A stretch of DNA of 64,000 nt from Neoalteromonas facilis (GTDB lineage Bacteria > Pseudomonadota > Gammaproteobacteria > Enterobacterales > Alteromonadaceae). Made by a program: the position numbers and the translations under genes. Positions 28,746 through 37,914 of this stretch are shown here, piece by piece. A model generated the notes under the pieces. The model was not told the origin of the DNA and did not search any database. It saw only the letters and a list, made by a program, of their open reading frames with translations. Numbering within the stretch: the first letter of the stretch is position 1; every line of letters starts with the position of its first letter. The stretch spans positions 596,604 through 660,603 of the forward strand of contig NZ_PEAY01000004.1 of NCBI RefSeq assembly GCF_002807665.1. Direction: 5' to 3'.

Positions 28746-30349
28746 TGTTTATAGCCCAAGTACGTGATTTATGGAGTCATAACAATCGCCAGTCATTGGC
28801 GATGATTATGGCCGCCTCGATGACGTCAATTCTATTATTAGCACTTGTCACTCTTTTACTGTTTATTTTGCTGCGCGGTAGTGCATTCTTTTGGCCTACA
28901 CAGGTGAAAACAATCGAATACCAAATTGACTCACATGATCAAATTCACACGGTGCTAGCGAAGGTTCAACAGATAGAAGGTCAATCGAGTTCAGCACTGA
29001 CACAGGGAAAACACCTAGCAGAAACACATTTAGAAGTGAGTACTATCGATTCACTTGGTATTCAGTCACATTCTATCATTCTAAATAGTGAGAATATTAT
29101 TAAACAGCACGTTGAAAGCCGCGTGGCAGAAATGCAGATGGACGATGGGCAATACTTTTTCTTTTATCTCGACGCCTTACAGTCTCCGTCTAAAACGTTT
29201 CTCAGTGTTGATGGTCTGCCAGAACTGCTTCAGCAAGTGTCTGATTTGGAAAAACAAATTTCGTTGATACGAGATGGACATTTGTCTTCTATTCACAGGC
29301 AAATTGCACAGTTGGACCGCAGTGGCGTTGCGCTGGATGCTCCTGCAAGAGTAAAGTTAGAGCAGCAATTCTTTCATTTCCAACAGGCGATAAACCGCTT
29401 ACAACAATCACTCTCGCAATATTTGCTCTTCGTTTCTGATGCGGAAGGAAATAAAACCAGCATAATGTTATCGGATGTAAGCCAGGTTCACTTTCCAAAC
29501 CAGTTAACTACGTTGGGAAAGTTGGGACTTAGCGTGACCAAGATTTTTGCGTTTTTGCTGGAGTCGCCCAAACAAGCGAATACAGCAGGCGGTATTTTTC
29601 CTGCTTTGTTTGGCACTATTCTTATGGTTTTGCTGATGACCGTTATCGTCACACCTTTTGGTGTGTTGGCAGCTATTTATTTGAGCGAATATGCACCGGC
29701 TAATGCATTGACCTCGGCTGTACGTATAGGTGTTAGCAACATGGCCGGCGTGCCATCGATTGTCTATGGTGTCTTTGGCTTGGGTTTCTTTGTGTATGGT
29801 ATAGGCGGTGGTATAGATGAGTTGTTTTATTCAGACCACTTACCCTCGCCAACATTTGGCACTCCCGGTTTATTTTGGGCCTCGTTAACGATGGCACTAT
29901 TAACGTTACCTGTCGTTGTCGTCGCGACTGAAGAGGGGCTTAAACGCGTTCCGCGCGGAATTCGGAACAGCAGTTATGCTCTGGGAGCGACAAAGATTGA
30001 GACAATTTGGTATACCGTCTTGCCTATTGCAAGTCCCGGCATCATGACAGGGGTGATCCTAGCCATCGCGCGAGCCGCCGGCGAGGTTGCACCTTTAATG
30101 CTGGTAGGCGCAGTTAAATTTGCGCCAACCTTACCTGTCGACAGTGACTTTCCATTTTTACATTTGGATCGTCAGTTCATGCATTTAGGTGTATTGATTT
30201 ATGATGGTGCATTTCATAGTCAAACCAGTATTCAGGGGTCATCGATGATGTTTGCTGCCTGTTTATTGCTTTTATTGTGTGTGTTTGGCTTGAATCTCAT
30301 TGCGATCAATCTACGTTCTCGCTTGAGAAAGCGATATTCACAGGACTAA
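28745..30349 (+). CDS. pstA: Phosphate ABC transporter permease PstA (long form)
   Basis: A 534-residue permease. A first helix at about 21-44 is followed by a ~230-residue periplasmic insertion with heptad-like stretches ([28 protein letters not shown]), then the permease core from about 280: [56 protein letters not shown], and [30 protein letters not shown] with [17 protein letters not shown]. Like PstC it carries an extra periplasmic domain, and the two probably meet outside the membrane. It overlaps pstC by one base and is followed by pstB after seven bases. Confidence 0.92.
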   Translation: MFIAQVRDLWSHNNRQSLAMIMAASMTSILLLALVTLLLFILLRGSAFFWPTQVKTIEYQIDSHDQIHTVLAKVQQIEGQSSSALTQGKHLAETHLEVSTIDSLGIQSHSIILNSENIIKQHVESRVAEMQMDDGQYFFFYLDALQSPSKTFLSVDGLPELLQQVSDLEKQISLIRDGHLSSIHRQIAQLDRSGVALDAPARVKLEQQFFHFQQAINRLQQSLSQYLLFVSDAEGNKTSIMLSDVSQVHFPNQLTTLGKLGLSVTKIFAFLLESPKQANTAGGIFPALFGTILMVLLMTVIVTPFGVLAAIYLSEYAPANALTSAVRIGVSNMAGVPSIVYGVFGLGFFVYGIGGGIDELFYSDHLPSPTFGTPGLFWASLTMALLTLPVVVVATEEGLKRVPRGIRNSSYALGATKIETIWYTVLPIASPGIMTGVILAIARAAGEVAPLMLVGAVKFAPTLPVDSDFPFLHLDRQFMHLGVLIYDGAFHSQTSIQGSSMMFAACLLLLLCVFGLNLIAINLRSRLRKRYSQD

Positions 30350-30356
30350 AGGGTAC

Positions 30357-31163
30357 ATGCTAAATCTATTTGACCGAGAAAAGCTTAACATCAGTCAGTT
30401 ATCTGATGAGGAAACTGCAATAAAGGTGAGCGAGCTCAATTTGTGGTTTCACAAAAAACAGGTGTTAACTGATGTCAGTATGCGGATCCCGAAAAATCAA
30501 ATAACAGCCCTGATTGGGCAGAGTGGTTGCGGCAAATCTACGCTGATCAGTAGCTTTAATCGCATGAATGACCTAGTGGATGGATGTCGCTACCAAGGTG
30601 AGATAGAAATTGATGGGCGTAATATCAATCATCCACGTGAGAACGTTGCGCGATTAAGAGCCCGAGTCGGCATGGTATTCCAGCGGCCCAATCCTTTCCC
30701 CATGAGCATATATGAAAATGTATGCTACGGCCTTAAGTTGCAAGGGGTGTCGCAGCGAAGAAGTCTCGATGATGCTGTAGAACAAGCGCTGCGTGATGCA
30801 GCCTTATGGGATGAGGTTAAAGATCGTTTGTTTGATTCTGCCAATATTTTATCGGGCGGACAGCAACAGCGCTTGGTATTTGCACGAGCCTTGGCGTTAC
30901 AGCCTGAAATTTTGTTATTAGATGAGCCAACTTCTGCGCTAGATCCCCTCACGACGTTGTATATCGAAGAGCTTATGATCACGCTTAAAAAACGTTGTAC
31001 GGTAGTGATCGTGACTCACAATATGCAACAGGCAGCGCGTGTTTCGGATTACACCGCGTTTATCCATCAAGGCGAAGTCGTTGAGTATTCAGACAGCGAT
31101 ACCTTATTTACCATGCCCAAAAAGAAGCAAACTGAAGATTACATTACTGGCCGTTATGGCTAG
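30357..31163 (+). CDS. pstB: Phosphate ABC transporter ATP-binding protein
   Basis: A 268-residue ATPase that drives the PstCA channel. Walker A is GQSGCGKST (54-62), the Q-loop lies in [16 protein letters not shown], the signature is [15 protein letters not shown], Walker B is [13 protein letters not shown], and the switch histidine is in [19 protein letters not shown] and the C-terminal [14 protein letters not shown] are characteristic of PstB. The ~20-residue N-terminal extension is slightly longer than in E. coli. Third gene of the pst operon. Confidence 0.97.
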   Translation: MLNLFDREKLNISQLSDEETAIKVSELNLWFHKKQVLTDVSMRIPKNQITALIGQSGCGKSTLISSFNRMNDLVDGCRYQGEIEIDGRNINHPRENVARLRARVGMVFQRPNPFPMSIYENVCYGLKLQGVSQRRSLDDAVEQALRDAALWDEVKDRLFDSANILSGGQQQRLVFARALALQPEILLLDEPTSALDPLTTLYIEELMITLKKRCTVVIVTHNMQQAARVSDYTAFIHQGEVVEYSDSDTLFTMPKKKQTEDYITGRYG

Positions 31164-31177
31164 ACGTTAGGTGAACG

Positions 31178-31897
31178 ATGAGACAGGTTAAATTCAACAC
31201 ACATATATCCGGTCGATTCAATATTGAACTGGAAAACTTAAGAAATTCAGTCTTGACCATGGGCGGTGAAGTCGAGCAACAAATGGTTGACACTCTGCGC
31301 GCGATAAAAGAAAACAATGCCGGGTTAGCTGAGAAAGTGGTGCTTAATGATCTCAAAGTGAATTCGATGGAAGTACAGATCGATGAAGAGTGCATGCGGA
31401 TTATTGCCAAACGTCATCCTACTGCCAGTGATTTGCGCCTGGTACTCACCATTTCAAAAGCCACTACGGATATTGAGCGTATCGGGGACGAAATTGAGCG
31501 TATCGCTAAATTGGTGACCAAAGACAAACTTCCTGCCTCTGAAACCATCAAAAGCAGCATGTTAGCCATCGGTGAACATGTTGTTGCGATGATGAGAGGT
31601 ACATTCAACGCATTTGCACGCCAAGATGAACATGCTGCGTTAGACGTTTACGAACAGGATGATCGCATAGATAAACAGTATAAACTTTTGTTGTCCTACA
31701 CTTCCCAAGAAATGCAACAGCACTCGGAAATGATGGAGGACTGGCTGGAGGTATTGTGGGCTTTAAGGGCGTTAGAAAGAATAGGCGATCGTTGTAAGAA
31801 CATCTGTGAGTACGTTGTGTACTTAGCTGGGGGAGCCGATGTTAGACATGCATCATTAGAAACCATGCAAAAGAAGATTGGAGAGCTCTCAGATTAA
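31178..31897 (+). CDS. phoU: Phosphate signalling regulator PhoU
   Basis: A 239-residue all-helical protein with two PhoU repeats. Metal-site motifs of the ExxxD type appear in DIERIGDEIERIAK and ALERIGDRCKNICEYVVYLA. PhoU links the Pst transporter to the PhoR kinase and silences the Pho response when phosphate is ample. It follows pstB by 14 bases and ends the pst operon. phoB and phoR are not in the window. Confidence 0.96.
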   Translation: MRQVKFNTHISGRFNIELENLRNSVLTMGGEVEQQMVDTLRAIKENNAGLAEKVVLNDLKVNSMEVQIDEECMRIIAKRHPTASDLRLVLTISKATTDIERIGDEIERIAKLVTKDKLPASETIKSSMLAIGEHVVAMMRGTFNAFARQDEHAALDVYEQDDRIDKQYKLLLSYTSQEMQQHSEMMEDWLEVLWALRALERIGDRCKNICEYVVYLAGGADVRHASLETMQKKIGELSD

Positions 31898-32057
31898 AGT
31901 TTTCGATAAATAAACTATGGCTTCTCGCTTCATTACGGTATTATGCGCGGCGGATTGTATAGAGTGAATCTAATTCAACGGCAATTTTATGATTTTAAAT
32001 TTTAAACAAAAAAGCTTGAGTGCTTCCTGTTTTAATCGGTAATAAGGATTAGGTAAA

Positions 32058-33329
32058 GTGGATATTATACAGAGCTACGGCCTTATTCTTATTATTTTGG
32101 CTGCGGTATTCGGTTTCATCATGGCATGGGGTATAGGTGCAAATGATGTTGCTAATGCTATGGGAACGTCGGTAGGTTCGAAAGCTTTGACGATCAAGCA
32201 AGCTATCTTGATTGCAATGGTATTTGAATTCGCTGGGGCGTATTTAGCCGGAGGGGAAGTAACATCAACGATTCGTAAAGGCATTATTGATGCTGACTAC
32301 TTTATTCCAACTCCGGAATACCTTGTTCTAGGTATGATTGCTTCATTACTGGCAGCTGGGATCTGGCTGGCAGTCGCTTCATTCAAAGGTTGGCCAGTAT
32401 CGACTACACACTCCATCATTGGCGCTATTGTTGGCTTTACGGCCGTAGGTGTAAGTGCTGAAGCCGTAGCGTGGAGTAAAGTTGGTGGGATTGTAGGCAG
32501 TTGGATTATTACACCAGCGATATCTGGAATCATCGCTTATGCGATATTTGTTAGTGCTGATAAGCTGATTTTTCAAGCTAAAACGCCTTTTCAAAATGCC
32601 AAACGGTACGTTCCAATGTATATGGGACTTGCCGGCTTTGTGATGTCTTTGGTGACAATCAAAAAGGGCTTGAAGCATGTTGGCCTGGGTCTTCCAGACG
32701 CTCAAGGCTACATGTTAGCAGTCGTTATCGCTATTGGGATAGCTTTCTTAGGGGTTTGGTTAATAAATCGTATTAAATTCGAAGCGAATGATACGAGGGA
32801 ACATCAACAGGCTAATATTGAGAAAATTTTCGCGATTTTAATGGTCGTGACAGCTTGTTGTATGGCTTTTGCTCATGGTTCGAATGACGTTGCTAACGCA
32901 ATCGGTCCTCTTGCTGCAGTTGTCAGCGTTGTAAGCAATGAAGGACAGATTAGTTCTAAAGCTGCTCTCGCATGGTGGGTGTTACCACTCGGCGGGATTG
33001 GTATTGTTGCCGGCTTGGCTTTATTTGGTCAGCGCGTGATTAAAACCATAGGTCAAGGGATTACCCATTTAACACCTAGCCGTGGCTTTGCTGCTGAAAT
33101 GGCCGCTGCTACAACAGTGGTTATAGCCTCTGGTACAGGGTTACCTATTTCAACAACGCAAACGCTTGTTGGTGCTGTGCTAGGTGTAGGTTTAGCGCGA
33201 GGTGTTTCGGCGCTTAACTTTGGCGTTATTCGCACGATATTAGTGTCATGGGTGGTTACTCTGCCTGCTGGTGCTGGCCTTGCGATTGTATTCTTCTTTG
33301 CGCTTAAATTTGCCTTTGGTGTTGTTTAA
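32058..33329 (+). CDS. PiT-family inorganic phosphate transporter
   Basis: A 423-residue membrane protein with about ten to twelve helices. The two PiT signature repeats are clear: GANDVANAMGTSVGSKAL near the N-terminus and GSNDVANAIGPLAAVVSV in the second half, with paired GWPVSTTHSIIGAIVG and GLPISTTQTLVGAVLGVG. It moves phosphate (as metal phosphate or with cations) at lower affinity than Pst. The start is GTG with AAGGA nine bases upstream. It lies 160 bases after phoU, so it may have its own promoter. A strong hairpin overlaps the stop codon. Confidence 0.93.
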   Translation: MDIIQSYGLILIILAAVFGFIMAWGIGANDVANAMGTSVGSKALTIKQAILIAMVFEFAGAYLAGGEVTSTIRKGIIDADYFIPTPEYLVLGMIASLLAAGIWLAVASFKGWPVSTTHSIIGAIVGFTAVGVSAEAVAWSKVGGIVGSWIITPAISGIIAYAIFVSADKLIFQAKTPFQNAKRYVPMYMGLAGFVMSLVTIKKGLKHVGLGLPDAQGYMLAVVIAIGIAFLGVWLINRIKFEANDTREHQQANIEKIFAILMVVTACCMAFAHGSNDVANAIGPLAAVVSVVSNEGQISSKAALAWWVLPLGGIGIVAGLALFGQRVIKTIGQGITHLTPSRGFAAEMAAATTVVIASGTGLPISTTQTLVGAVLGVGLARGVSALNFGVIRTILVSWVVTLPAGAGLAIVFFFALKFAFGVV

Positions 33330-33342
33330 AACAACACCAAAG
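33314..33342 (+). terminator. Hairpin overlapping the stop of the phosphate transporter gene
   Basis: A near-perfect 14-bp inverted repeat around a single A: the left arm CTTTGGTGTTGTTT (33314-33327) is part of the coding sequence, and the right arm is 33329-33342. The next bases are not T-rich, so this may act as a terminator or as a 3' stabilising stem. Because the left arm encodes the last residues, the coding sequence and hairpin constrain each other. Confidence 0.55.
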
Positions 33343-33414
33343 TCCTCATTTAGTTGGATTTTCTATTTAGGTTCGTTAATCTATTAACATTTAACTGTTT
33401 AATAGATTGCATCA

Positions 33415-34326
33415 ATGAAATGGCCTAACCTTAAACATCTGCATTATCTCGTAGTGCTGCATCAAGAGCAGCACTTTCACAGAGCTGCTGAACGTTGTCA
33501 TGTAACCCAATCGACACTCAGCACTGCTATTCAAAACCTTGAAGAGCATTTTGGTGCTCAATTGCTTGAACGCGAACATAAGTCATTTGTGTTTTCGGCG
33601 TATGGCCTTGAAATAGTTGAGCGCAGTAAACGGATCATCAATGAAGCTCGTGAGCTCATGGAGTACGCTACACATGCCGGTGATTGGAGACGCGGAAGCT
33701 TAAAGTTAGGTGTGATCCCAACCATCGCGCCCTTCTTGTTTGAAGGCGTGATCAAATCAATTAGAAGGATCTATCCAGAACTCGCCCTGCATTTACAAGA
33801 AGACACTACTGATAATTTGCTCGAACAGCTTAATGAAGGTGTTCTCGACTTACTGATCTTAGCGCTGCCGTTTGAGACGCCGGGATGCAAACAATTAGTG
33901 ATTGGGCATGATCCATTCCATTTAGTTATGCACCGTTCAGCCTATACTGGTGACAACCAAAAAATAGAGGTACAAAATCTGCCTAAAAACAGCATCTTTT
34001 TGCTGCAGCAGGAACATTGTATGACTGGACACGCGGTAAGCGCATGCGGGCTCAAATATAGCGAGCAGGTTAATAGCTTGGCAGCATCATCACTACATAC
34101 GCTGGTTCAATTAGCTAACGCAAAATTAGGCTATACCTTTATTCCTGAAATGGCGCTGCAGCAAGATATTCTAGAAAAGTCAGAATTAATCGCGCTGCCT
34201 GCAGAAGATAATGCGTTTAGAGAAATTGGCCTGGTGTGGCGAAATGGCACCACACGGGTACAGCTTTTCCGTTCACTGGCAGAGTGCCTCGCACCTTTGA
34301 TGCCAGTGGATACACTCACTCAATAG
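33415..34326 (+). CDS. oxyR: LysR-family regulator, OxyR-like
   Basis: A 303-residue LysR regulator. The N-terminal winged helix is HLHYLVVLHQEQHFHRAAERCHVTQSTLSTAIQNLE. The effector domain contains EHCMTGHAVSAC, with C202 and C211 nine residues apart, the same spacing as the redox-active pair C199/C208 of E. coli OxyR, in the same position before a LASSLHTL-like segment. OxyR senses hydrogen peroxide through this disulfide and activates catalase and peroxiredoxin genes. No such target lies next to it. The phosphate block upstream is closed by a hairpin, so it is probably transcribed alone. Confidence 0.8.
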   Translation: MKWPNLKHLHYLVVLHQEQHFHRAAERCHVTQSTLSTAIQNLEEHFGAQLLEREHKSFVFSAYGLEIVERSKRIINEARELMEYATHAGDWRRGSLKLGVIPTIAPFLFEGVIKSIRRIYPELALHLQEDTTDNLLEQLNEGVLDLLILALPFETPGCKQLVIGHDPFHLVMHRSAYTGDNQKIEVQNLPKNSIFLLQQEHCMTGHAVSACGLKYSEQVNSLAASSLHTLVQLANAKLGYTFIPEMALQQDILEKSELIALPAEDNAFREIGLVWRNGTTRVQLFRSLAECLAPLMPVDTLTQ

Positions 34327-34425
34327 CAATACGCAAAAATAGGCTAAAAAAAATGAAAAAATTTCAAACTTTTTTAGCCTACCTTTCGACTTTACTACTA
34401 CACAATCAACAACAGGACGATTTGG

Positions 34426-34974
34426 GTGTTCACCACAACCGATGAACAACTAATTAAAAAGGCGTTAGGTGGTAGCAAGAAAGCGTGGTTTTCGCTCATT
34501 AGCCGCTACGAGAAATCGCTGTTTAATTACGGTATCAGAATGACTGGTAGTCGTGATGACAGTCTCGATTTAATGCAGGACATTTTCGTATCAGTGTTTC
34601 GCAACCTCGCCAGCTATCAAGGAACGGGCTCATTTAAGAGTTGGTTATTTAGAATAGCGCATTATCGCTGTATCGAGTTTTATCGTCGGCGCAAACCGCA
34701 TGTCAGTTTGGATGATACGCCAGAGCCTGAGGCAGACTTTCACTCGCAATCGCCAGAATGCGAAATGCAGAGTAATCAAAGTCAGGCCCAAGTATTAATG
34801 GCTATGCAACTGTTACCGGTAAACCAGCGTGCCGTAGTGGAACTTAAATTTTTTGGTCAATTTACGTTTGAGGAAATTGCTGATCAGTTGGGGATCTCAC
34901 CTAACACTGTAAAGTCGCGTCTTTACACGGCATTAGACAAACTTAAGGGTCATTTGGAGGTTGAATATGTCTAA
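34426..34974 (+). CDS. ECF-type RNA polymerase sigma factor
   Basis: A 182-residue sigma-70 family protein with region 2 (FNYGIRMTGSRDDSLDLMQDIFVSVFRNLASYQG, then FKSWLFRIAHYRCIEFYRRRKP) and region 4 (LLPVNQRAVVELKFFGQFTFEEIADQLGISPNTVKSRLYTALDKL), joined by a short acidic linker and no region 3, as in ECF sigma factors. The start is GTG at 34426, with CAGGA eight bases upstream. The stop overlaps the next gene, an anti-sigma-like membrane protein. The operon layout suggests a signal-responsive sigma/anti-sigma switch that also controls the third gene; the stimulus is unknown. Confidence 0.9.
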   Translation: MFTTTDEQLIKKALGGSKKAWFSLISRYEKSLFNYGIRMTGSRDDSLDLMQDIFVSVFRNLASYQGTGSFKSWLFRIAHYRCIEFYRRRKPHVSLDDTPEPEADFHSQSPECEMQSNQSQAQVLMAMQLLPVNQRAVVELKFFGQFTFEEIADQLGISPNTVKSRLYTALDKLKGHLEVEYV

Positions 34975-35650
34975 GGATTATCAATCAGAATTATTTTCAG
35001 CTTGGTTGGATGACCGGTTGAGTCATGAACAGCGCCAAGAGTTTGAAGCGCTGTGTATCAGTGATGCTGCATTTTCAGCACGCGTCGCAAACGCAAATCA
35101 TATCAAGATAGTCAGTGATGCGTATCATCCTGAAGAGGTGCCTGCATGGAATCGTGAAGCCACCTTTGATATGCCGCAATCGTTGCCTTGGTGGCAGTCA
35201 CCTAAATTAGCGTTGTCATCCTTTGCATGTTCCGCTTTTGCAATTGTTTTGGCCTTGAGCAACGTGCAAGTGTCGGTCACTGATGATGGTGTGAATGTTG
35301 GCTTTGCTGAACGGGTAACCAACGCCCAGATCGACGCATTGGTAGCCCAACGCATTCAAGATTATCAAGATAATAATCAAGCCATGTTTGCCCAATATGT
35401 TGACGCATTAAACCGTCAACAACAGGAAAGCAGTGTGCAGCTTACAGAATATTTGCTGTCATCGAGTCGACAGGAGCGGCGCGAAGATTTCGCAGAACTG
35501 GTTAAGTTTCTGAACGAGCAGCGTAGCGATGATCAACTGTTTTACGCACGTCAATTGAACAACTTACAACAAGAAATCTATGCGCAAAATGGTATCCGCG
35601 CAAACGTACCGACTATCAACGCTGATCAAAGTCAGCTACCGAATGAATAA
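34967..35650 (+). CDS. Putative anti-sigma factor, single-pass membrane protein
   Basis: A 227-residue protein. The N-terminal ~60 residues (KDYQSELFSAWLDDRLSHEQ) resemble the cytoplasmic sigma-binding part of RseA-like anti-sigma factors. One hydrophobic helix follows (about LALSSFACSAFAIVLALS), then a ~130-residue periplasmic part rich in glutamine and charged residues with helical character. The ATG at 34967 has GGAGG six bases upstream and overlaps the sigma stop by eight bases; an in-frame TTG two codons earlier is less likely. Role is inferred from position and topology. Confidence 0.72.
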   Translation: MSKDYQSELFSAWLDDRLSHEQRQEFEALCISDAAFSARVANANHIKIVSDAYHPEEVPAWNREATFDMPQSLPWWQSPKLALSSFACSAFAIVLALSNVQVSVTDDGVNVGFAERVTNAQIDALVAQRIQDYQDNNQAMFAQYVDALNRQQQESSVQLTEYLLSSSRQERREDFAELVKFLNEQRSDDQLFYARQLNNLQQEIYAQNGIRANVPTINADQSQLPNE

Positions 35651-35660
35651 TGTGGAGTTT

Positions 35661-36578
35661 ATGATGAAATTTAAATTAATTACGACAGGCCTTTTGGCGC
35701 TTTCTGCAACCTTTACCTCGGTAGCAGCAACCAACTATGCCAATCTAAGCAAAGAGCTGGAAATTATGGATAGTGTTTTAGTGACGTCTCTACGGCAGTC
35801 TTCAAACGAATCTATGGTTCGGTTTAGAAGCATAGAAACGAGCTACCTAGCTGGCCAAGGTGTTGTTTTTGAAGTTAACACCAGCCGCAGAGGGTGGGGG
35901 ATAGAGTTAGATATTCGACAATTTATTCCCAGTGTGCCGGTGGCGCCCGCTGCACCCGTAATGAGAAGTTCGGACGAAGATGGAATGAGCTTTGAAGTAT
36001 CAGAAGAATGGGAAGAGTACATTGAAAACACCGTACAGTCTTTTGAAGACGCATTTCGAGCTAACAATGAACAAATGCGAGATGTTAGAGATAATGTACG
36101 TGATCTTGAGTGGGAAACACGTGAATTAGAGCGCAGACAACGTGATCTTAATTTCGAATTGCGAACAGCCGTAAATGAGCGCAAAGCTGAAGTTGAAGAA
36201 GAGCTGAAACAAATCCGCAAAGAAGCGGCAAAGCTTGAGGAGAAAAAACAAGAGCTGAACAAATATGCGGAAACTATTGAAGCAGAGCAAAAAGAGCAGG
36301 TTGAAAAGCAGCGCCTAGCCAAAGAACAAGCCAATAAGGCCTTTTTATCATCTTTCGAAGACATGATTGGTGACACACTATGCCGCTTTGGAGCAGGACT
36401 ACGCGCGCTGCCAAAAGATGAGCATATTAGTTTTGTGCTGAAAGAGTTTGATACCGATGAGCGTCGTAAGGCTCAAGATAGAGTATATGTGTTCGCGCAG
36501 TCCCAAATTAGAGCGTGCGTACAAGAGAAAATCGATGCAAAAGAACTGTTAGCACAAGCCGTTGTGTATAACTTCTAG
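35661..36578 (+). CDS. Secreted coiled-coil protein of unknown function
   Basis: A 305-residue protein with a Sec signal peptide (KLITTGLLALSATFTSVAA). Residues about 120-230 are a highly charged helical stretch (RDLEWETRELERRQRDLNFELR and on to KEQANKAF) that should form a long coiled coil. The N-terminal and C-terminal parts look globular, with two cysteines near the end. ATGATG at 35661 has GGAG close upstream, which favours this start over upstream in-frame ATGs inside the anti-sigma gene. It is the third gene of the sigma/anti-sigma operon, separated by ten bases, and may be a periplasmic effector or sensor of that system. No family is recognised. Confidence 0.65.
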   Translation: MMKFKLITTGLLALSATFTSVAATNYANLSKELEIMDSVLVTSLRQSSNESMVRFRSIETSYLAGQGVVFEVNTSRRGWGIELDIRQFIPSVPVAPAAPVMRSSDEDGMSFEVSEEWEEYIENTVQSFEDAFRANNEQMRDVRDNVRDLEWETRELERRQRDLNFELRTAVNERKAEVEEELKQIRKEAAKLEEKKQELNKYAETIEAEQKEQVEKQRLAKEQANKAFLSSFEDMIGDTLCRFGAGLRALPKDEHISFVLKEFDTDERRKAQDRVYVFAQSQIRACVQEKIDAKELLAQAVVYNF

Positions 36579-36592
36579 TCTCAACGCTAAAG

Positions 36593-36616
36593 ACCGCCTA
36601 ACGCCAGTTAGGCGGT
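36593..36616 (+). terminator. Strong hairpin after the sigma-factor operon
   Basis: ACCGCCTAAC (36593-36602), loop GCCA, GTTAGGCGGT (36607-36616): a perfect 10-bp stem. There is no T-run directly after, so it may act with Rho or as a 3' stabiliser. It sits 14 bases past the stop of the coiled-coil gene. Confidence 0.6.
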
Positions 36617-36722
36617 GCCCTCGCAACAACATCTCTTCATCAATAAAACAAATTTACTCGAAATGAGACCTAATTCCCCATTTTTGCGTATAGTCTTTTA
36701 AAGCCCAAAATGATGAAACACT

Positions 36723-37634
36723 ATGACTGAGCAAACTAACAAGCAAGTTCTTAAGGCCGACAATATCCCGCAAGAAGCGTTTGATTGGTATGACGATTAT
36801 GCACACGGCGACATGTCACGCAGACGATTTGTGCAGTTGTTGGCAACCCTGCCTGTAGCAGGTATTACGCTCGGTACGATAACCAGTGCGCTCACCCCAA
36901 ATTATGCCTTGGCTGAACAAGTAAGTTTCAATCACCCTGGCATCAGAGCTCGATATGAAACATTCGAATCACCTTCATCACATAAACAAGGAAAAGGTTA
37001 CTGGGTTGCCCCTAAAGATGTAACAGAGCCTCTGCCTGCTGTGTTAGTTGTGCATGAGAATAGAGGTTTGAATCCTTACATCAAGGACGTAGCACGACGG
37101 TTAGCCCTTCATGGTTATGTAGCATTCGCGCCCGATGCACTGCATCCATTGGGCGGATATCCCGGCAATGATGATGAGGGGCGAGCCATGCAAAGAAGTC
37201 TTGAGCGTAGCGATATTGAAATGGATTTTATGGCTGCTGCTGATTGGCTAAAGGCGTCAAGTAAAACGACAAGCAAAGTTGGAGTCGTTGGGTTTTGCTT
37301 TGGCGGGTACATCAGTAATTTGCTCGCGGCGACTAAGGCCGATGTTATCAGTGCAGCCGTTCCTTATTATGGCACGCCAGCATCACCTGAACTCCAAGCA
37401 CGGGTCAAAGGCCCTCTGCTGCTACATTTCGCTGAAATGGACAAACGAGTCAATGCGACATGGCCAGACTATCAAGCCATTTTAGACAAACATGACGTGC
37501 CCTATGACGCTCATGTATATGCTGGCGCGCAACATGGGTTTCACAATGACTCAACTAGTCGCTATAGCGCGAATGATGCAGAACTATCATGGCAACGCAC
37601 GCTAGCCTTTTTTGATTCTCAGCTTAAAAGTTAA
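36723..37634 (+). CDS. Dienelactone hydrolase family protein with Tat signal
   Basis: A 303-residue alpha/beta hydrolase. A long polar N-terminus is followed by a twin-arginine motif, SRRRFVQ (32-38), and a hydrophobic stretch to about residue 64, so folded export by Tat is likely. The nucleophile elbow is GFCFGGYIS, with cysteine as in dienelactone hydrolases; the acid lies in FAEMDKRVNATW and the histidine in AGAQHGFHND. Dienelactone hydrolases open lactone rings in chlorocatechol breakdown, but exported members have broader, mostly unknown esterase roles. It stands alone between the sigma operon and a hybrid kinase gene. Confidence 0.87.
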   Translation: MTEQTNKQVLKADNIPQEAFDWYDDYAHGDMSRRRFVQLLATLPVAGITLGTITSALTPNYALAEQVSFNHPGIRARYETFESPSSHKQGKGYWVAPKDVTEPLPAVLVVHENRGLNPYIKDVARRLALHGYVAFAPDALHPLGGYPGNDDEGRAMQRSLERSDIEMDFMAAADWLKASSKTTSKVGVVGFCFGGYISNLLAATKADVISAAVPYYGTPASPELQARVKGPLLLHFAEMDKRVNATWPDYQAILDKHDVPYDAHVYAGAQHGFHNDSTSRYSANDAELSWQRTLAFFDSQLKS

Positions 37635-37785
37635 TACCTACCGTAAGGTCGCGTTCCGACATTACTACAGAGGTTCCTTTAGTAGCAGTATAAGCATGCT
37701 CCCAGCCAATTCAGTTGGGCGGCACCAATAAGGCGCATAAGCGAATAATGGTTCGGACGCTCTGTTAATGCTTTTTGCTTAAATG

Positions 37786-37805
37786 GCAGTCCTGTTCAGG
37801 ACTGC
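37786..37805. promoter_or_regulatory. Near-perfect palindrome upstream of the hybrid kinase gene
   Basis: GCAGTCCTG (37786-37794) and CAGGACTGC (37797-37805) form a 9-bp inverted repeat with a two-base centre, about 110 bases before the kinase start. It could be an operator for a dimeric regulator or a hairpin in the leader. The surrounding 280-bp gap (37635-37914) has no coding sequence that I can support. Confidence 0.45.
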
Positions 37806-37914
37806 TTGGCGGCTGCTGAGGGGTAAATGCCCTTTAATCCAAAAGTACTCGCTTTTTTCTTTTTTCGTCTATTGTAAATACATATCCCTTGATGTTTATC
37901 GGCAGTAGGAAACA

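Noticed and set aside
34353-34445. 30-codon frame starting MKKFQTFLAYLSTLLLH before the sigma gene
   Set aside because: It overlaps an AGGCTAAAAAA/TTTTTTAGCCT inverted repeat and the sigma start and has no good ribosome site. A leader peptide cannot be excluded but is unsupported.
35843-36376. 177-codon antisense reading frame rich in Ser/Arg/Cys
   Set aside because: It is the complement of the coiled-coil region; the low-complexity product and lack of a ribosome site mark it as a shadow.
37801-37845. TPP-riboswitch-like text (CTGAGGGGTAAATGCCCTTT)
   Set aside because: Only loosely like the CTGAGA / ACCC core; other conserved parts are missing and the downstream gene is a kinase unrelated to thiamine.
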